DNA of 64,000 bases from Dryococelus australis (GCA_029891345.1 CM056993.1:231417488-231481487), one strand, 5' to 3'. Shown: positions 37,510-49,567, numbered from the stretch's first letter. A program made the numbers and translations. The notes: generated by a model from the letters alone, not told the origin.

Positions 37510-37945
37510 CAAACCCGACGGTTGTTGCGGTTGTGTCTTTAAATATAGTGTTAATTTTTTAGAAATTATTCCACGAACCTTCTGAAGCAATTCTTCAAAG
37601 TCGCTTGGAGTCAAACGAATAAAATTACGGAAACTCATAATATCTTTTAGTGCCAATTTCAGCAGAAGTATATTGCCGTATTGGGGACCCTCTGCTAACA
37701 ATTCATGAGCGCACCGCCTTTTTTTGTTTTTATTTTTATCGCACAAACTAGTGACCGCGCAAGCAGCCATCCCACATGCAACAACATCGCTTGTTAAGGT
37801 ATACCTCGAACTGACTTGAGACATACACCTATGTGTGGACACGCGACAATGTTTACAGACTGTCACAATTCTTTTGTCTCTAAACATTGTCTACAGATTG
37901 TCTGCAGACAATCGCGAGATTTTCTATTCAGGTGTGGACAAGGCC
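37510..37945 (-). mobile_element. PIF/Harbinger element fragment with terminal repeat
   Basis: On the minus strand (about 37730-37530) the frame reads IMSFRNFIRLTPSDFEELLQ then KVRGIISKK, the conserved N-terminal region of Harbinger transposases (F-R-x-F-x-R-x-x-x-x-x-F-E-x-L-L-x-x-V). The element end is visible at 37931-37945: read on the minus strand it begins GGCCTTGTCCACACC and is flanked by TTA, the Harbinger target trinucleotide. The transposase is cut off where the Tc1 right end lies (37509), consistent with Tc1 insertion into this element. The distal half was not found beyond the Tc1 left end. Confidence 0.6.
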
Positions 37946-37948
37946 TTA

Positions 37949-39538
37949 GTTGTGTGTGAGATGTTGAAGCGACAACTGGCAGATTTTTATATTTTACAAA
38001 GAAAAACGACATATGTAATGTTGAGCGTGTGTCTACGTTTCGCCCCTTGGAAGAAAAGTCGTACATTTTAATTTTGACACTTTTCGTGTACAATGCCATC
38101 GCGTATTTTATTTTTTATTTAGTATTCTGTTGCAGTTGTTTCTTCAATCTACAAATATAGTGACCTATTTCCTAAAATTAGTTATCTGTTTGCTTTAAAG
38201 GCGATACGAGTTGAAAGTTTTTAATTTATGTTAATTTATTTGTTAATGTAGATTTTCTGTAATAATGTGTATCCTTTATCAGTAAAGCAAGGCTGTAATT
38301 GAAATAAAAAAAACTAAAATTTTCGTGCACTATAACACTATTATAAACTATTCTCGATAGTGGAAAAACTGTTTTTCGAGTTGTGTGACTTTTCTGTGCG
38401 ACGACGATATGCGCTGAGGACATCTGATGACCACCAGGGTGCATCTCGTTAACAGACACTGAACCTTAGAGTGCGCTGATGCTCGTTTACAGTGTCGCCC
38501 ACCAGAGTACGTCCATATTACCTGTTTGTGACCCTGGGTGACGTTGCAAAAGGTTACTCCGAGAGTAGAGTGAAGTAACTGTGAGTAACAGCAGAGGAAA
38601 GCATGAGTAAACGTGCTTTTGGAACAATCATTATGTAAGAAAGATTTTGTGTTTACAAATATGTACTGATTAAAGAGCCAATGTAAATTCCAAAAGATAT
38701 TTATCACTTTCCACAATTTTTTTTTTTTTTTTTCCAAAAAATTATTTACATTCATAAGCAACATTTTTTATCACAAGGCAATCATAATTATTACTCCTAA
38801 AATGCAACCGTTATACAAGTTAACAACTAATAAAAATACGAATTTTACCACTCGTCATTTGCAATTTTCCTGTGTGTGTGTCTGTAACCAAAAATGTCAC
38901 ATTTTCTCTTAGCTTGATTAATTCTAATACACTTCCCGCCACTATCAGTTTACATTTCGTTACTCATTGAAATAGTGCATATAAAAGTTTTACTTATGCA
39001 CGACGCTCGCAGTTTTGTGATGCTGCCAAGAGCGAGTAAAGCGTTTGCTCGAAGTGTTTTCGGACAGCCAAAGACAAAAGTTTACTCGCAGGGTGACGGT
39101 TTGGAATGCTGCCCTGGAGGCTACTGGCTCGTGATTAACGGTGGCGACGCCAAAACCACTCCCTTTTTGGTATCAATCCTCCTCTTTCACTTTGCACATT
39201 TGACACAGTTTTTATTTAAAGTTATGTTGTGAAACAAGAGATTCTCCTTTTCCACCGAATGGCCAGGTTTGTCAGTGGCTGCAAAAAAATATGTCCTCTG
39301 GCCGCACCTGACGCAGAATCTTGTTATTTAGCTTGAAATGAGCTGTAAAACACGTTCTACAATGACACGGATGCAGATACTGATCACAGAAGCGCAGAAC
39401 GTAATACACTCCGTGTTTAGACTGCAATGACTCGCATGAGGACACAGATAACGTACGGATACATGCAAGAAAGCTGGGAAACTTCCAACTCTTCCGTGTC
39501 TGTGATTCTGTATACCCAATAGGAATAGCGTATTTGGT
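37949..39538. other. No gene recognised
   Basis: Open frames on both strands (for example 38348-38764 minus, 38975-39232 plus) lack domains and splice context. A T-run of about 18 lies near 38719. GC rises somewhat at 38400-38560 and 39000-39180 without an identifiable feature. Confidence 0.4.
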
Positions 39539-39633
39539 TTTGTTGCGCTCCCTTCAGGAGGACGTATAATAACTTAGCAGAGTGGGGGGTTTGCGTAATC
39601 AGTAAGACACACCCACTGCCAAAATACTAATCC

Positions 39634-39998
39634 TTTATTATTCTCACTTTCCTTTAGTGCATTCAATAAAAATAATTTGCCCAAGACAATTACACTGTTA
39701 CAGCTCAGTCTGAAACCTCTGGTGCTCCGCAAGGTAAACTCAACGCTACTATCTTCAGCATATCAACAGATTGCAACCGACAGAATTTAAGTGTGGACGT
39801 AATTCGACCTGGCCACACATCTGACTTGGTTAAGCCTCGCCTCACGTCTATGTGGCTTTGCACTTACCACTGAGTACATCGTAGTCACTCTTCGATCGAT
39901 TACGACACCGCAAAGGCTCGCTGCCCTGGACCAGCTGGCGTCGCTGCGTCCTGGTGACGTGTGAGGGGGACGTGACCTTGTGGTTCCATACTTATATA
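39634..39998 (-). promoter_or_regulatory. TATA-box promoter with leader, ATG and splice donor (first exon) or LTR
   Basis: On the minus strand TATATAAG lies at 39998-39991, a CTCACACG initiator-like spot falls about 33-37 bases downstream, and ATG follows at 39879. After four codons (MYSV) a GTAAGT donor begins at 39867. TATA, short GC-rich leader, ATG and a donor after a few codons is a common first-exon layout in insect secreted and cuticle genes. Against this, AATAAA follows on the same strand at 39639-39634, about 360 bp after the TATA, and the 11.4-12.0 kb block has the same spacing, which would fit an LTR. No second exon was identified. Confidence 0.35.
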
Positions 39999-39999
39999 C

Positions 40000-40427
40000 C
40001 GGCCCCGCTAACCTCCTTTCTTCGTGTAAACCCCCAAGTTTATGTTATTAATCCAAACACCGCATCTCGTTCTGGTTTCCCCAGCTCTGGAACTCGAGGT
40101 TGTCCTCCTCAGTCTGCGCGTGGTGCATCCGCAACATGGTCCTCCCTCTTTGGAAATGCGATCGTTCTCGATCGCCACGGAAGGGTGGTGCGGTTTTGAT
40201 GCAATTGTAGGGGTGGGCATCTTGGGTTAGGAGTAGCCAGTGGAGTGCGAGCATGGTCCGCCTGCAGTGGTGTGGTCTACCAGTGCTCCGTTTTCCTGGC
40301 GCCCACGGTTATCGCGAAGTTATGGTGCAGTGGGATTAAAATGTCTTTAAATGTGTCTTCCTCGCACTTCTTCACTTTGATCGCCTGTAAACATGAGATG
40401 GGTGTGTGAGGCTGGTTAAAGACTGTT
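40000..40427. other. GC-moderate upstream sequence, no gene
   Basis: Open frames on both strands at 40000-40260 reflect higher GC rather than coding. It lies upstream of the minus-strand TATA box and may be promoter or element sequence. Confidence 0.3.
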
Positions 40428-40831
40428 AATGATAAAGTGAGCCCTTTTCAAATCAACTTTGGAAAAAAGTCACAGCGCCTACCTGCATATATTTTAATGG
40501 ACGCATCGAGTGATATGAGCCCATTAAAGTTGGCAATGATAGAGGGAAAAGTAGTTTACTATATTAACGTCGAACAAAAGGTGTTGGGTTACCATTTGTA
40601 ATAACTTAAATTATTTATCTGGGTTTCTGTATTTATTAATGCATCAAAGTGTAAAAATAGGCAGATTTGTATAATATTTCCTTTTCTAATAATTTCATAT
40701 TTTCACTTGTCCGACGCCTGATTAAGTGACTAGACCCATGGCAATGTTAATTTTACATAAGGCGGAAGAAAACACAACGTGTTTACAAGCAGATCTTAAG
40801 CAGGGCTTTCAAAAGTGCTCATATTAAAATG
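40428..40831. mobile_element. MITE-like element, copy C (404 bp)
   Basis: The left end GATAAAGTGAGCCCTTTTC and right end CAAAAGTGCTCATATTAAAA form the same imperfect inverted termini as copies A and B. The interior aligns by eye with copy B along its whole length, in the same orientation and with almost the same size (404 against 405 bp). No coding capacity. Confidence 0.6.
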
Positions 40832-43800
40832 AACAGCCTATACATATTATAACAATGTTAATTTGCTTTGTTTGTTAGGTTACTTCATTGCTCGTTCTAT
40901 AAAACATTGACAAAAAACATGCGATATCTATTGTATTGTCATTTAATTGGTTGCTATTCCTAAGTATATTTATTTGTAACATGTGACACTAATATGAGTT
41001 TTCTAGATAGTTTGTTAGTCGTACTTACATTAGCTGGTTTGTTATCTATTTTGCTACTAACAGTTCGAAATTTTACGTTTAATTACATTTTAAATAGGTT
41101 ATTTACAATTTATTTTTATTTAATGGTACTCATCTTGCTCTATATTAGGTTGTAATAATTGCTACAGGAATGTGAAATCATTTTGTTACTTGCTAAAATC
41201 TTATCTTATAATTTTATTTTGCTAAGTTACTTTGTGTCGAGACTAGAATTATGGAGTATAGTGAGTGCTCTGATGTTACCCACAAAATATTTCTGAATCA
41301 GCGCCTACCACTGGGATCATAACGTGGAGGTGTTTGTGCACACAGTATGCCGTGACTCTCCGCAACTTAATTACATTCTTTTTATTTATAAACTAAAGTT
41401 CTTGATTCTCTAACCTGATTCATTCTATACTATTTTCCTATTGCTAGCTTAAAATATTTTCGTAGAGAGATCACACATTATTGTTTTAATATACATTTGT
41501 CAGAATTCTTATGCCTGCTTGCATTTTTCGATGCACAATTTAACATTTTGTAGCGTGATAATTGTTTTATAAAACATTTATATGTTTACCTTCATATTCC
41601 GGCCGTTTATTTATGCTGCTATTTTAAGGCCGAGAGATTTTTTTTTCTTTACTGAACAGTGGTGTTGGGTTTCGCATACCGATTTTACTTGATTAATACA
41701 CGGACTCTTTTGCTTGACATAAGTTATCAGGCATGTGCTACTTTGGTTTAGGAAATGTGCCATATTGTGACCATGTGACATCATAAGAATTTGCGCGCCT
41801 CTTGTCGCTTATGTGTTGTTGCATGGATGGATGATGGTTGCATTAGAGAAAGTAGGACAAATATTTTTCTTTCGTCTTAGTGGTTATGTATGATCCTGTG
41901 CAACAAGGTAGAGATTTGTATTAATCTTAAATTGTCTATAATTAATTATATTATTAAAAGTAGGATTATGGTTCTATTAGCATAAGTGTAGTGGTTTTGC
42001 TCCGGGAATGCGCAAACTTTACTGTCGGTTTGAACTAGTAGGTTTACCACTGCTGCGTAAGTTAGTGGCCTTTTAGAGGTTCACATGTATTATTTTCCAT
42101 TGCGTATCTAAAGTTTGTTGTATAGTATGATAGTGAATTCCTTCATCTAAACGAAGTTGATTTATGTCGAATCTGCTATCCTCTAACCTGTGGATAGGTA
42201 TTAGCGTATTATTGTTAGTTTATTGCGGTGTTCTCGCATCACATATGTGTGTTGCTGTTATAATGATTTCTTATTGGTGACGAGTTCACATCCACACATT
42301 AACTGTATTTAAGTGCAGCCAAAATTGTCTATTGGAATGTCCCTATTCAGTGCAATGTTCACACAGATTATCCTTAGATGTTTTGGGGCGTTAGTAAGCA
42401 CAAATTTGTGGGGGTACAATGTTTTTACTGCGAAGGTTTCATCTTCATTACATATGAATTTGCATTCCGTTAAGATATTTTTGAAACTGTTTAGGTTGAT
42501 GTATCGATTGTGCATATTTCATTTTCGTATTTATACGTGGTGCTGATGACTTCGAAAATTTTGTCATTTGGCTTTTGTAGTTTTGAGTGGTATTTGAATT
42601 TTGATCATTATTGGCATTTCTGTTAAAGAACATTGAGTAATGGATCTTGAGTAATATGATTCTATCTTTGTTCTTTGTTATGGGTATACGTAACACTAGG
42701 TTAAATGGTTTCTTTTTTTGCCCTCAAGGTTTCGAAGGTCTTTGGTTAGTTGGTTTCATGATATCATGTGAGTGATTAATGATTTGCTTGGCAATGTGCA
42801 ATATTTGTTAGTATCTATTCTTTATTTACTTAATTAATTAAAATATCTAGTATACTAGTGGCGCCTAACTATTGCAAAATAATTGCTGGTTCCCCTATGT
42901 TTTTATATTTACTTTGACCATTTAGACTACTCGTGATGGAGTTTACAACTTATATAAGCTCATTAATTTTTTCTCTTCTTGCATATTTGTTTGTTGCACA
43001 GCTGCAATTGTGACGTTAATATTTTTGTTGGAGGTGGTTACCATATTGGTTAGTGTGTTTATTGCATTGCTAGTTGTTAATGGTTTGAAAGTACTGTGTG
43101 CAAATATTTATTGATAAGAAAGTTGCAGCACCATGTTCCTATTTCCACGAGTATTTTTGTGCCCTGTTTTTGTCTGGCGGGTAGAGTTCTTTCAATCTTA
43201 AAATGTTCGAGGATATTATCCTATAGAGTGCTATATAACCATGTGTCTAAACTTTGTGGTAATTTAGGTGTTTGTAATGGTACTAAGTATGTTAGTGGAA
43301 CCACTTCCTCACAATAAAACTCAATCTCTACCCTGTTTCCAATACTATCTGGCATCTATTCTGAATGTGGCATAAATTGTTAAGTACATATAAATAAGTA
43401 AGAACCGGGTGGATATTATTATTGACGTGGCTATCATTTCTCTCTTCGGTTACCCGAAACAAAAACAACAAATACAGGTTAGTGCTTAATGTGTACCATC
43501 TTTATGTTATGAGTATTAATTGAGTCATATTTGTAATTTCCTGTTCTTCCCTTTCGAATTTGTACTATGGATGGCTCCATAATGTTATTGACAAAATACC
43601 GGCATTTGTATTTAAGTGTAACCTCCTTGCTCCTGGCTCTATTTTTTACCCAGACCCAATCACATACTTTTATATTGTTGGGTTTGTGTGTTTTGTTGAA
43701 CCATAATTTCAGTTATCGTTATGCTTGTATCAAATTTAATTTGGCTTGTTCCCTATATATTAGTAATTTTTCGCTCCAGCAATGAACTCTTTGTGAATAT

Positions 43801-43949
43801 TTGATTGTAAGTGCATGTGGGGAATGCATTGCTAATACTATGTGTACCAATTAAAAGAGTATGAATTTTGATCTGGTGTTGAATATAGTGTTGTAATTAA
43901 CGATAGTTGGAATGACAATAAAATCACCAATGAGCCATTTTTGTATCAG
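40832..43949. other. T/G-skewed non-coding DNA, probably intron upstream of the hemopexin exon
   Basis: The + strand is rich in T and G (GTTTGTT, TTATTTGT words) for about 3 kb, with no domain in any frame. The block ends at a splice acceptor (TTTTTGTATCAG, to 43949), so it is best read as intron on the + strand. Confidence 0.4.
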
Positions 43950-44304
43950 AAATGTTTAAGTTTTTACGAAGTGATTTAAAATTTATGTTTATATACCAAA
44001 GACCTTCGAGTGAATTAGTTGTGTTTGTTGACGACAAAAATTATATTGTTGATTATTCCAGTTATAAACTTATTAACGGATATCCAAAAGGATTGTCTTC
44101 CTTTGGAATAAGTGATGAATATAAATATATGCTGTTTTAATACATATTCAGAAACAACTTTCATCCTCTATGAAAAGTATACTGAAATAGACGAACGATA
44201 TTTCCAGAAAAAAGAGAATGGTCTAATTAGCACGAAATTTCCTCAATTACCACATATGATAGAGTCGGCTTTTAGATATGCAAATGGATTACTGTGTTTC
44301 TTTG
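43950..44304 (+). CDS. Hemopexin-repeat exon (matrix-metalloproteinase-like), frameshifted
   Basis: The frame from 43952 includes ELVVFVDDKNYIVDY and SYKLINGYPKGLSSFGI. After a one-base shift near 44130-44145 another frame continues with TTFILYEKYTEIDERYF and PHMIESAFRYANGLLCFFG. These fit hemopexin blades: the G-Y-P-K-x-I/L-S linker, I-x-x-A-F-x-x-x-N-G and the Y/C-F-F-K-G strand. The exon is bounded by TTTTTGTATCAG (to 43949) and a GTAATT donor (44305), and both introns are phase 1. Hemopexin domains occur in secreted or membrane-bound metalloproteinases and mediate protein binding. No catalytic exon was found in the window. The frameshift may be decay or an assembly error. Confidence 0.5.
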
Positions 44305-44332
44305 GTAATTAAACTTTCAGCTAATATAATGA

Positions 44333-45085
44333 TGTGATCCCCGAGCGGTCTAGGACTGAGCACAAACACTCAAAAAGTAATAATATAAGTCAATTTAACA
44401 CATGTAATAAAATCAAACACTGAAATGTCTACACATGCACTTATACATCTACTTACTTGGGGATGTGGCGGAAGTTGACATGGGAATTGTCAATATAAAA
44501 CAAAATAAAAACGCGACTGGAAGCAAAAGCATATTAGAGCCACGGTGATCAAGGAGGGTGGAGTCTCAGCGCAGCTCATGCGAGTTGTCCCAGGCCGTGA
44601 TGTGCAGTCTCTGGCGTCTACCTCTGAAGTACGGCATCCTCAGGCCGTGCAAGGTATAATAAAGCAACATGAGTGTAGTGGGGATAAGTTTCCCTCCACC
44701 AAGAAGTCGCGCATGAGCAGTCTCCCACCAATGAGAAGTCAGGCAAGAAGAGTAGCCAACAAATGAGAGAGCAAGGTTAGGGTGTTAGCCAATGAACTGG
44801 AACTTTGCACATTGCTCCAAAGTGTAATATCGAAATCATGTGACCTGAAATTAACGTGTGATATAGCACATGATTCCAGGTTTCATGGGACTAAAATATC
44901 ATGAAAAACAGGACGTATTTCCCTTCAAAGGGGGTTAGCAATCGCAGTCACGCAGTGCTGAAATCACCGCAGGCAGTATTAGAGTGGATACAGCTTCCTG
45001 TCGCAGGCACCGTAGAACCTCAAATACTTCATTAAAAAGTTCTCTCTCTGAACTGGAAAATTAGCAGAGTGCTCGCGGCACTACA
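44333..45085 (-). repeat. 3' LTR of the provirus
   Basis: On the minus strand it starts TGTAGTGCCGCGAG and ends GGGATCACA. It matches 55078-55841 along its length, including blocks such as GGAGGGTGGAGTCTCAG and GAGCAGTCTCCCACCAATGA (+ strand). Small indels explain the length difference. It lies 28 bp downstream of the hemopexin exon donor. Confidence 0.9.
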
Positions 45086-45099
45086 TCACTCCCTCTTTT
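45086..45099 (-). other. Polypurine tract
   Basis: The minus strand reads AAAAGAGGGAGTGA directly upstream of the 3' LTR, the plus-strand primer position in retroelement replication. This fixes the orientation independently of the coding regions. Confidence 0.8.
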
Positions 45100-46031
45100 A
45101 GAAAAGTTTTGTTCGGACTGAGAAAAACTTTAGAAAGATATGTGGCTGAGGCTATTTGTGAGTTGGCCATCAAGGTGAAGCTGGTTGTGGTATAGAGTAT
45201 GGAAGTGTAACTGCTCTATCAGAACCAAAAGGATGTTGACTCGCCAGCAACAGAAATTCAGGTTTCCGTTCGACCAACTAACAGCTGTCGGCGTATCAGT
45301 GATGTTGACACTGTAGTCTTCTCTCTTGAAGGTTTATGAAATTGCTTCCATACTAGCGGTCAACTGAATCATAAAAGTTTATAAAAAGGGAATGAAGTTA
45401 ATCACTATTCCATCAAATAACCTTGATATTAACTGAACTAAAAATGGGGAGTACCGTGTAACCTTCCTCATTATTTAAGATCACTTTGTAATTTTTCAAA
45501 GTGCAGCTGAAACAAATCTCATACATAATACACACATTGGATAAACATTAAACATCATCACATATTACAAATATTTGTTACAGCTATTTCTTGTGTGCCA
45601 AGATTATTAAATAGTTCAATCATCATTTATTATTTTAATGTTCATAGAGTAACTGAACCAGAGAAATATTATATTGGGGATTATATATACTCATAACACA
45701 ACATATCTTGTGTTCATTGATCAAACTTTAGTGTATGTTATTTTCATTCACCAGGCTTACAATAGTTAAAAAATGTTTTCATACTTGAGTTAAGTTATCT
45801 TCATATTAGAGAAAAAATCAATCATTACATTAAAATCAAACAATTGAATAAACACATTGGGACAATTTATGTTTGTTGCTCTCTCGGTAATATCGGATTC
45901 CTAGAGTAATATCACTTGCTGTAGCATTAAATTTTCAAAATGATGCGCACTATACTGTGCTTTTCCCTGACTCTACTTTAATTTTGCGGCATTAACACTC
46001 AATCACTTCGATGTATCATGGAATTCTTAAA
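45100..46031. other. Proviral 3' untranslated region
   Basis: About 930 bp between the env end and the polypurine tract. AT-rich; no frame or motif recognised. Confidence 0.5.
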
Positions 46032-47960
46032 TCAAGTAGTGGCTGCCAACCTCGGTGTCAATTGTGGTGCTGGAACTGTGCTCGAACCAGCACACATCTC
46101 CATGGCATCTGCTTGATCCTCGGGAAGTTGGGCAGGCTCTGTGGTCTCCACCACCTTCCGACGTGGGGGGCAGGCGCGTGAACACCTGGCCAGTGTCTCA
46201 CACAGGCGCCATTTCAGGAACCAGATGGCGAGTACCAGACATCCTATCATAACGACCGCCACCAAGAAGTGACTGTGGCATTCGATGTGTTGACTCATAA
46301 TCTTTCTACGTTTGAAATCATGAATGTCCAACATGACCGTATTCAACTCTACATCTTCTTCTGTATTTAACTCTGACATACTAATATTAAAGATGGCTTT
46401 CATGGATGCAAAGAACACTTGTTCACTATTTGTTAATAAGGACTAAAGTTGAGAGAATTTGACTTCATTAACTCTGTACTTGATATGTGTTACTTTGTTC
46501 CGGTGTGGTAACAACTGAATTCTTTCATTAATTATCACACAACTGCTTACCTGTGATATGACTCCCTGCACCGAGATCCACTCCTCCACCATGCGTGCTT
46601 CACTCTTTCCATAAGGACACATCTGAGTAACTTTCATCTTTCCTGGTACTGAGTAAATCCAACTATCACCATCTACTGATCTAATAGACACTGGTACGAA
46701 CGAGTTACCTAGAACTTCTCTCTTACACATCTTGTAATCGTAACCAGGTTGTGAAAATGTTACATTAACTAGACAATTCGGAACCTTTATGGAAAACGTC
46801 GGGACATTAGCTGGACGAACTATATTATTCCCACCTTTACATTGACTCATGCCTGCTTCAGAAATTAATGCATAAAACTGCCTGTTCTCTGACAGTGCGA
46901 TATAAGGTGCCTCTGGCACTATCTCAACATATCGCTCTAAATGTCTCTCAAATACGGGAAAAGGGTGAGCTCTATAGATTTTGAAATACCTATTCGTGGG
47001 TCTCAAAGGAAACTCAATTATCAACTGTATCCTATCAGTTGTAGGAAGTGCATGTACCGTCCTTACTTCATAGTAAATGCAAACTTGGTCTAAATCATTT
47101 CCTGCTATCAAAGTCTTGTCTGCGGGTAATTTAAGAGCAAAACCTAGAAAAATTTGTGACAAATTTCCCGGAGTCAATAACTAAGTGGGTAACCTACCAG
47201 TTGCTATGATATCCAATGCTATTTTTATTTTTACTACCTCTTGTTTATAAGACTGAAGAGTTAATTCTAATTCTCTCAGCAAACTACTGTATTTAGGGGC
47301 TTCCCCTAAATTGCTAATCGTTAATCTGTGATTTCTTCCAATCATTGAGGTTGCTAAAGTATTCAAGTTTTTATTACTTTCGTTTACTCTTTTGCTAAAA
47401 TGCCTACGTCTGTCGAGTTTTTCTCTACTTTAGCATTCATCCCATTCACGAAAATTAACTGTTTCTCTACTATATGAATCAATTTTTCTTGTCTTGTCCC
47501 CAACTCACTACTTACTTGGTGAATATGGATATAATCATCATTCGTAAGTATACCAAATAAAAATTTCAGAATACTACCACCTGCATCTATCAAACCTCTC
47601 TTTTCGCGAGACGATTTTTTGGGTAGTATCAAAGTTAATTCATTTACTTCCTTCTCTAATTCTGCAATTAGTCTATCAAGAACATCTATCTCTGAACGTG
47701 GTTTTTCAATCTCTTGGTTTCTAGAAAACTTCATCCCTTTAATTATGTTCATTGGTTACTAAATTCCTGATTAATAATCTCCAATTTTCTTATGGGTATG
47801 TCTAGTACTATTGTCCAACTGTCTCCTGTTAATACGACGTCCATTTCTTGGACCAGAATCACGCCAGTGTCTATAGTGTGATCTGAAATGCAGGCCAAGA
47901 TACCTTTTATTAATTTGTTCGCTTTGAACTCGTAATTATCATTAAAGTATAGGTTACATT
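46032..47960 (-). pseudogene. env: Proviral env (class of fusion glycoproteins), broken
   Basis: The N-terminal part (about 47960-47760) precedes a frame at 47752-47384. That frame carries a heptad-like region, a basic SREKR cleavage-type site and the following GLIDAGGSILKFLFG stretch, the hallmark of insect retroviral env/baculovirus F-type fusion proteins. The remaining ectodomain lies in another frame (47366-46443) and includes a Cys-rich portion. The final part (46418-46032) has a membrane-spanning segment, HFLVAVVMIGCLVLAIWFL, and a Cys-rich tail. One frameshift (about 47370) and two in-frame stops (about 47178 and 46440) interrupt it. It would have acted at the virion envelope; as it stands it cannot give a complete protein. 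Confidence 0.85.
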
Positions 47961-48016
47961 ATACTCTGAGGCTATGCATCACTTGTTTTTGCTTCCTCCT
48001 CTTCCAATGAGGGGTT

Positions 48017-49423
48017 TCACATACTTGAATGCAAATTATATCTGACACTATGTTCACCTATTTTCTGACGAATTTTCCCTTTTAAATAACGTGATGGTCC
48101 CCAAACGTCGTCAGGTTCTACATTATCATAACACTCACTATGATCGAGGGTGCTGTCGTCCCTAGGGCATTCAACACATATTTTCTCTGCTTTACCTATT
48201 TCTGCTAACTCTGTTACATCTGACACAATTGGACGTGACTTTGAGCCTATATTTTCCTCACTGAATTCTTTATCACTTTCCCTATCGGAAAATTTCTCAA
48301 CTAATTCTACTTCATCAATAACCTGAAGGGCATTTTCCCTACACATTGTGTCTTTGCATAGACACGAGCTCCTTGGCTCCGTAGAATTCTTAGACAACTT
48401 TAATCTATCACTGTGCACAATAACTTTTCTCTTGAATAATAATACTTCAAATGTGTCTGAGCTCAGTTTTCTCAAAACTTTATGAGGTCCGGACCAAAAC
48501 TTATGAAACTTAGATCCTCAGCCATTCTTAGCACGTGGTGTATGTAGATACACATAATCACCTACCTCAATAACTGGTGATTTCGATTTCTTATCATAAT
48601 ACTCTTTTTGTCTCTCAAAAGCTACTTTATTCCTTTTGCTATCTACTTCATGTGCTCCTTTTAACTTGTTACTCAAAATCTCTAAATGTTCATTGGCTGT
48701 CATACCTCCCTCTGACTACTCAATTAACCTAAAGGGGGTAGCCTAACTTCTTTCCCATATAACAAATAATGTGTGCTATAACCTGTCACTGAATGTGGAA
48801 CCGTCCTACATGTGTGCATTGCATATGGCAAATATTTTTCCCAATTACTATTTTATTAATCAATGTAATGAGATATCATGTCCACTAGTGTTCGATTAAG
48901 TCTCTCAACACGTCCGTTACATTGTGGTCTGAAAGTTGTCGTCTGTAACTTCTTTATATTTAACACAATGTGGGTCTCTAACATTAACCAAGACAAAATT
49001 TCTCCCTTAATCCGTGAGTAGGTTTTGAGGACAACCATGCTGTAAAATAATCTGCTGTACAAAATATTTCGGTACTGTCTCTGTAGTTTGATCGGGAATT
49101 GGTATCTCTTTACAGTACCTTGTGAAATAATCAATAAATGTCAACACATATTTATTCCCTTTCTCACTCATCGCTAAGGGACCTAAAATATCTAGAGATG
49201 ACAACTGAAATGGGGAATTTACTTGTAGTAAAGAACCTAAAGGTTCTTTCGTCATTTTCATACTTTTTCTCCTAAGACTATCGTCACACCTCACAATATA
49301 TTCATCTACCGCTTTATTCAATGTCGGCCACCAGTACAAAGATTTGAGGAGGTGTTGAGTTCGCTTCACGCCTTGGTGAGCAGAAAATGGAGTGACATGG
49401 GAATGACTAATTATTCTGGTCAC
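48017..49423 (-). pseudogene. pol: Proviral integrase region, broken
   Basis: 49423-49007 holds the zinc-binding region (H-x-x-H with a degraded C-x-x-C reading RCDDSLRR) and FQLSSLDILGPLAM with the first catalytic Asp, then YFTRYCKEIPIPDQT. 49134-48856, in another frame, has the FRPQCNGRVERLNRTL segment containing the N-G-x-x-E motif. 48703-48518 resembles the C-terminal domain (VIEVGDYVYLHTPRAKNG), and 48475-48017 is the acidic tail. At least two frame changes separate these parts. Integrases insert viral cDNA into host DNA; this copy is inactive. Confidence 0.8.
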
Positions 49424-49567
49424 GAGTGACTTTGGAACAACTACTAAAGTGTTATTTTCGTCTCTTTAGTATAGGATGCTTTCCCTATCAATAAAGAAAT
49501 TTTACTTATCTGCCTTATTAATTATACTTAGACATGTTTCGTCTTCCCTCTGTTCTTTCTTAATTAT

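Noticed and set aside
44335-44365. tRNA-like A box (CCCGAGCGGTCTAGG) at the LTR edge
   Set aside because: No B box or cloverleaf; it is conserved only because it is LTR sequence.
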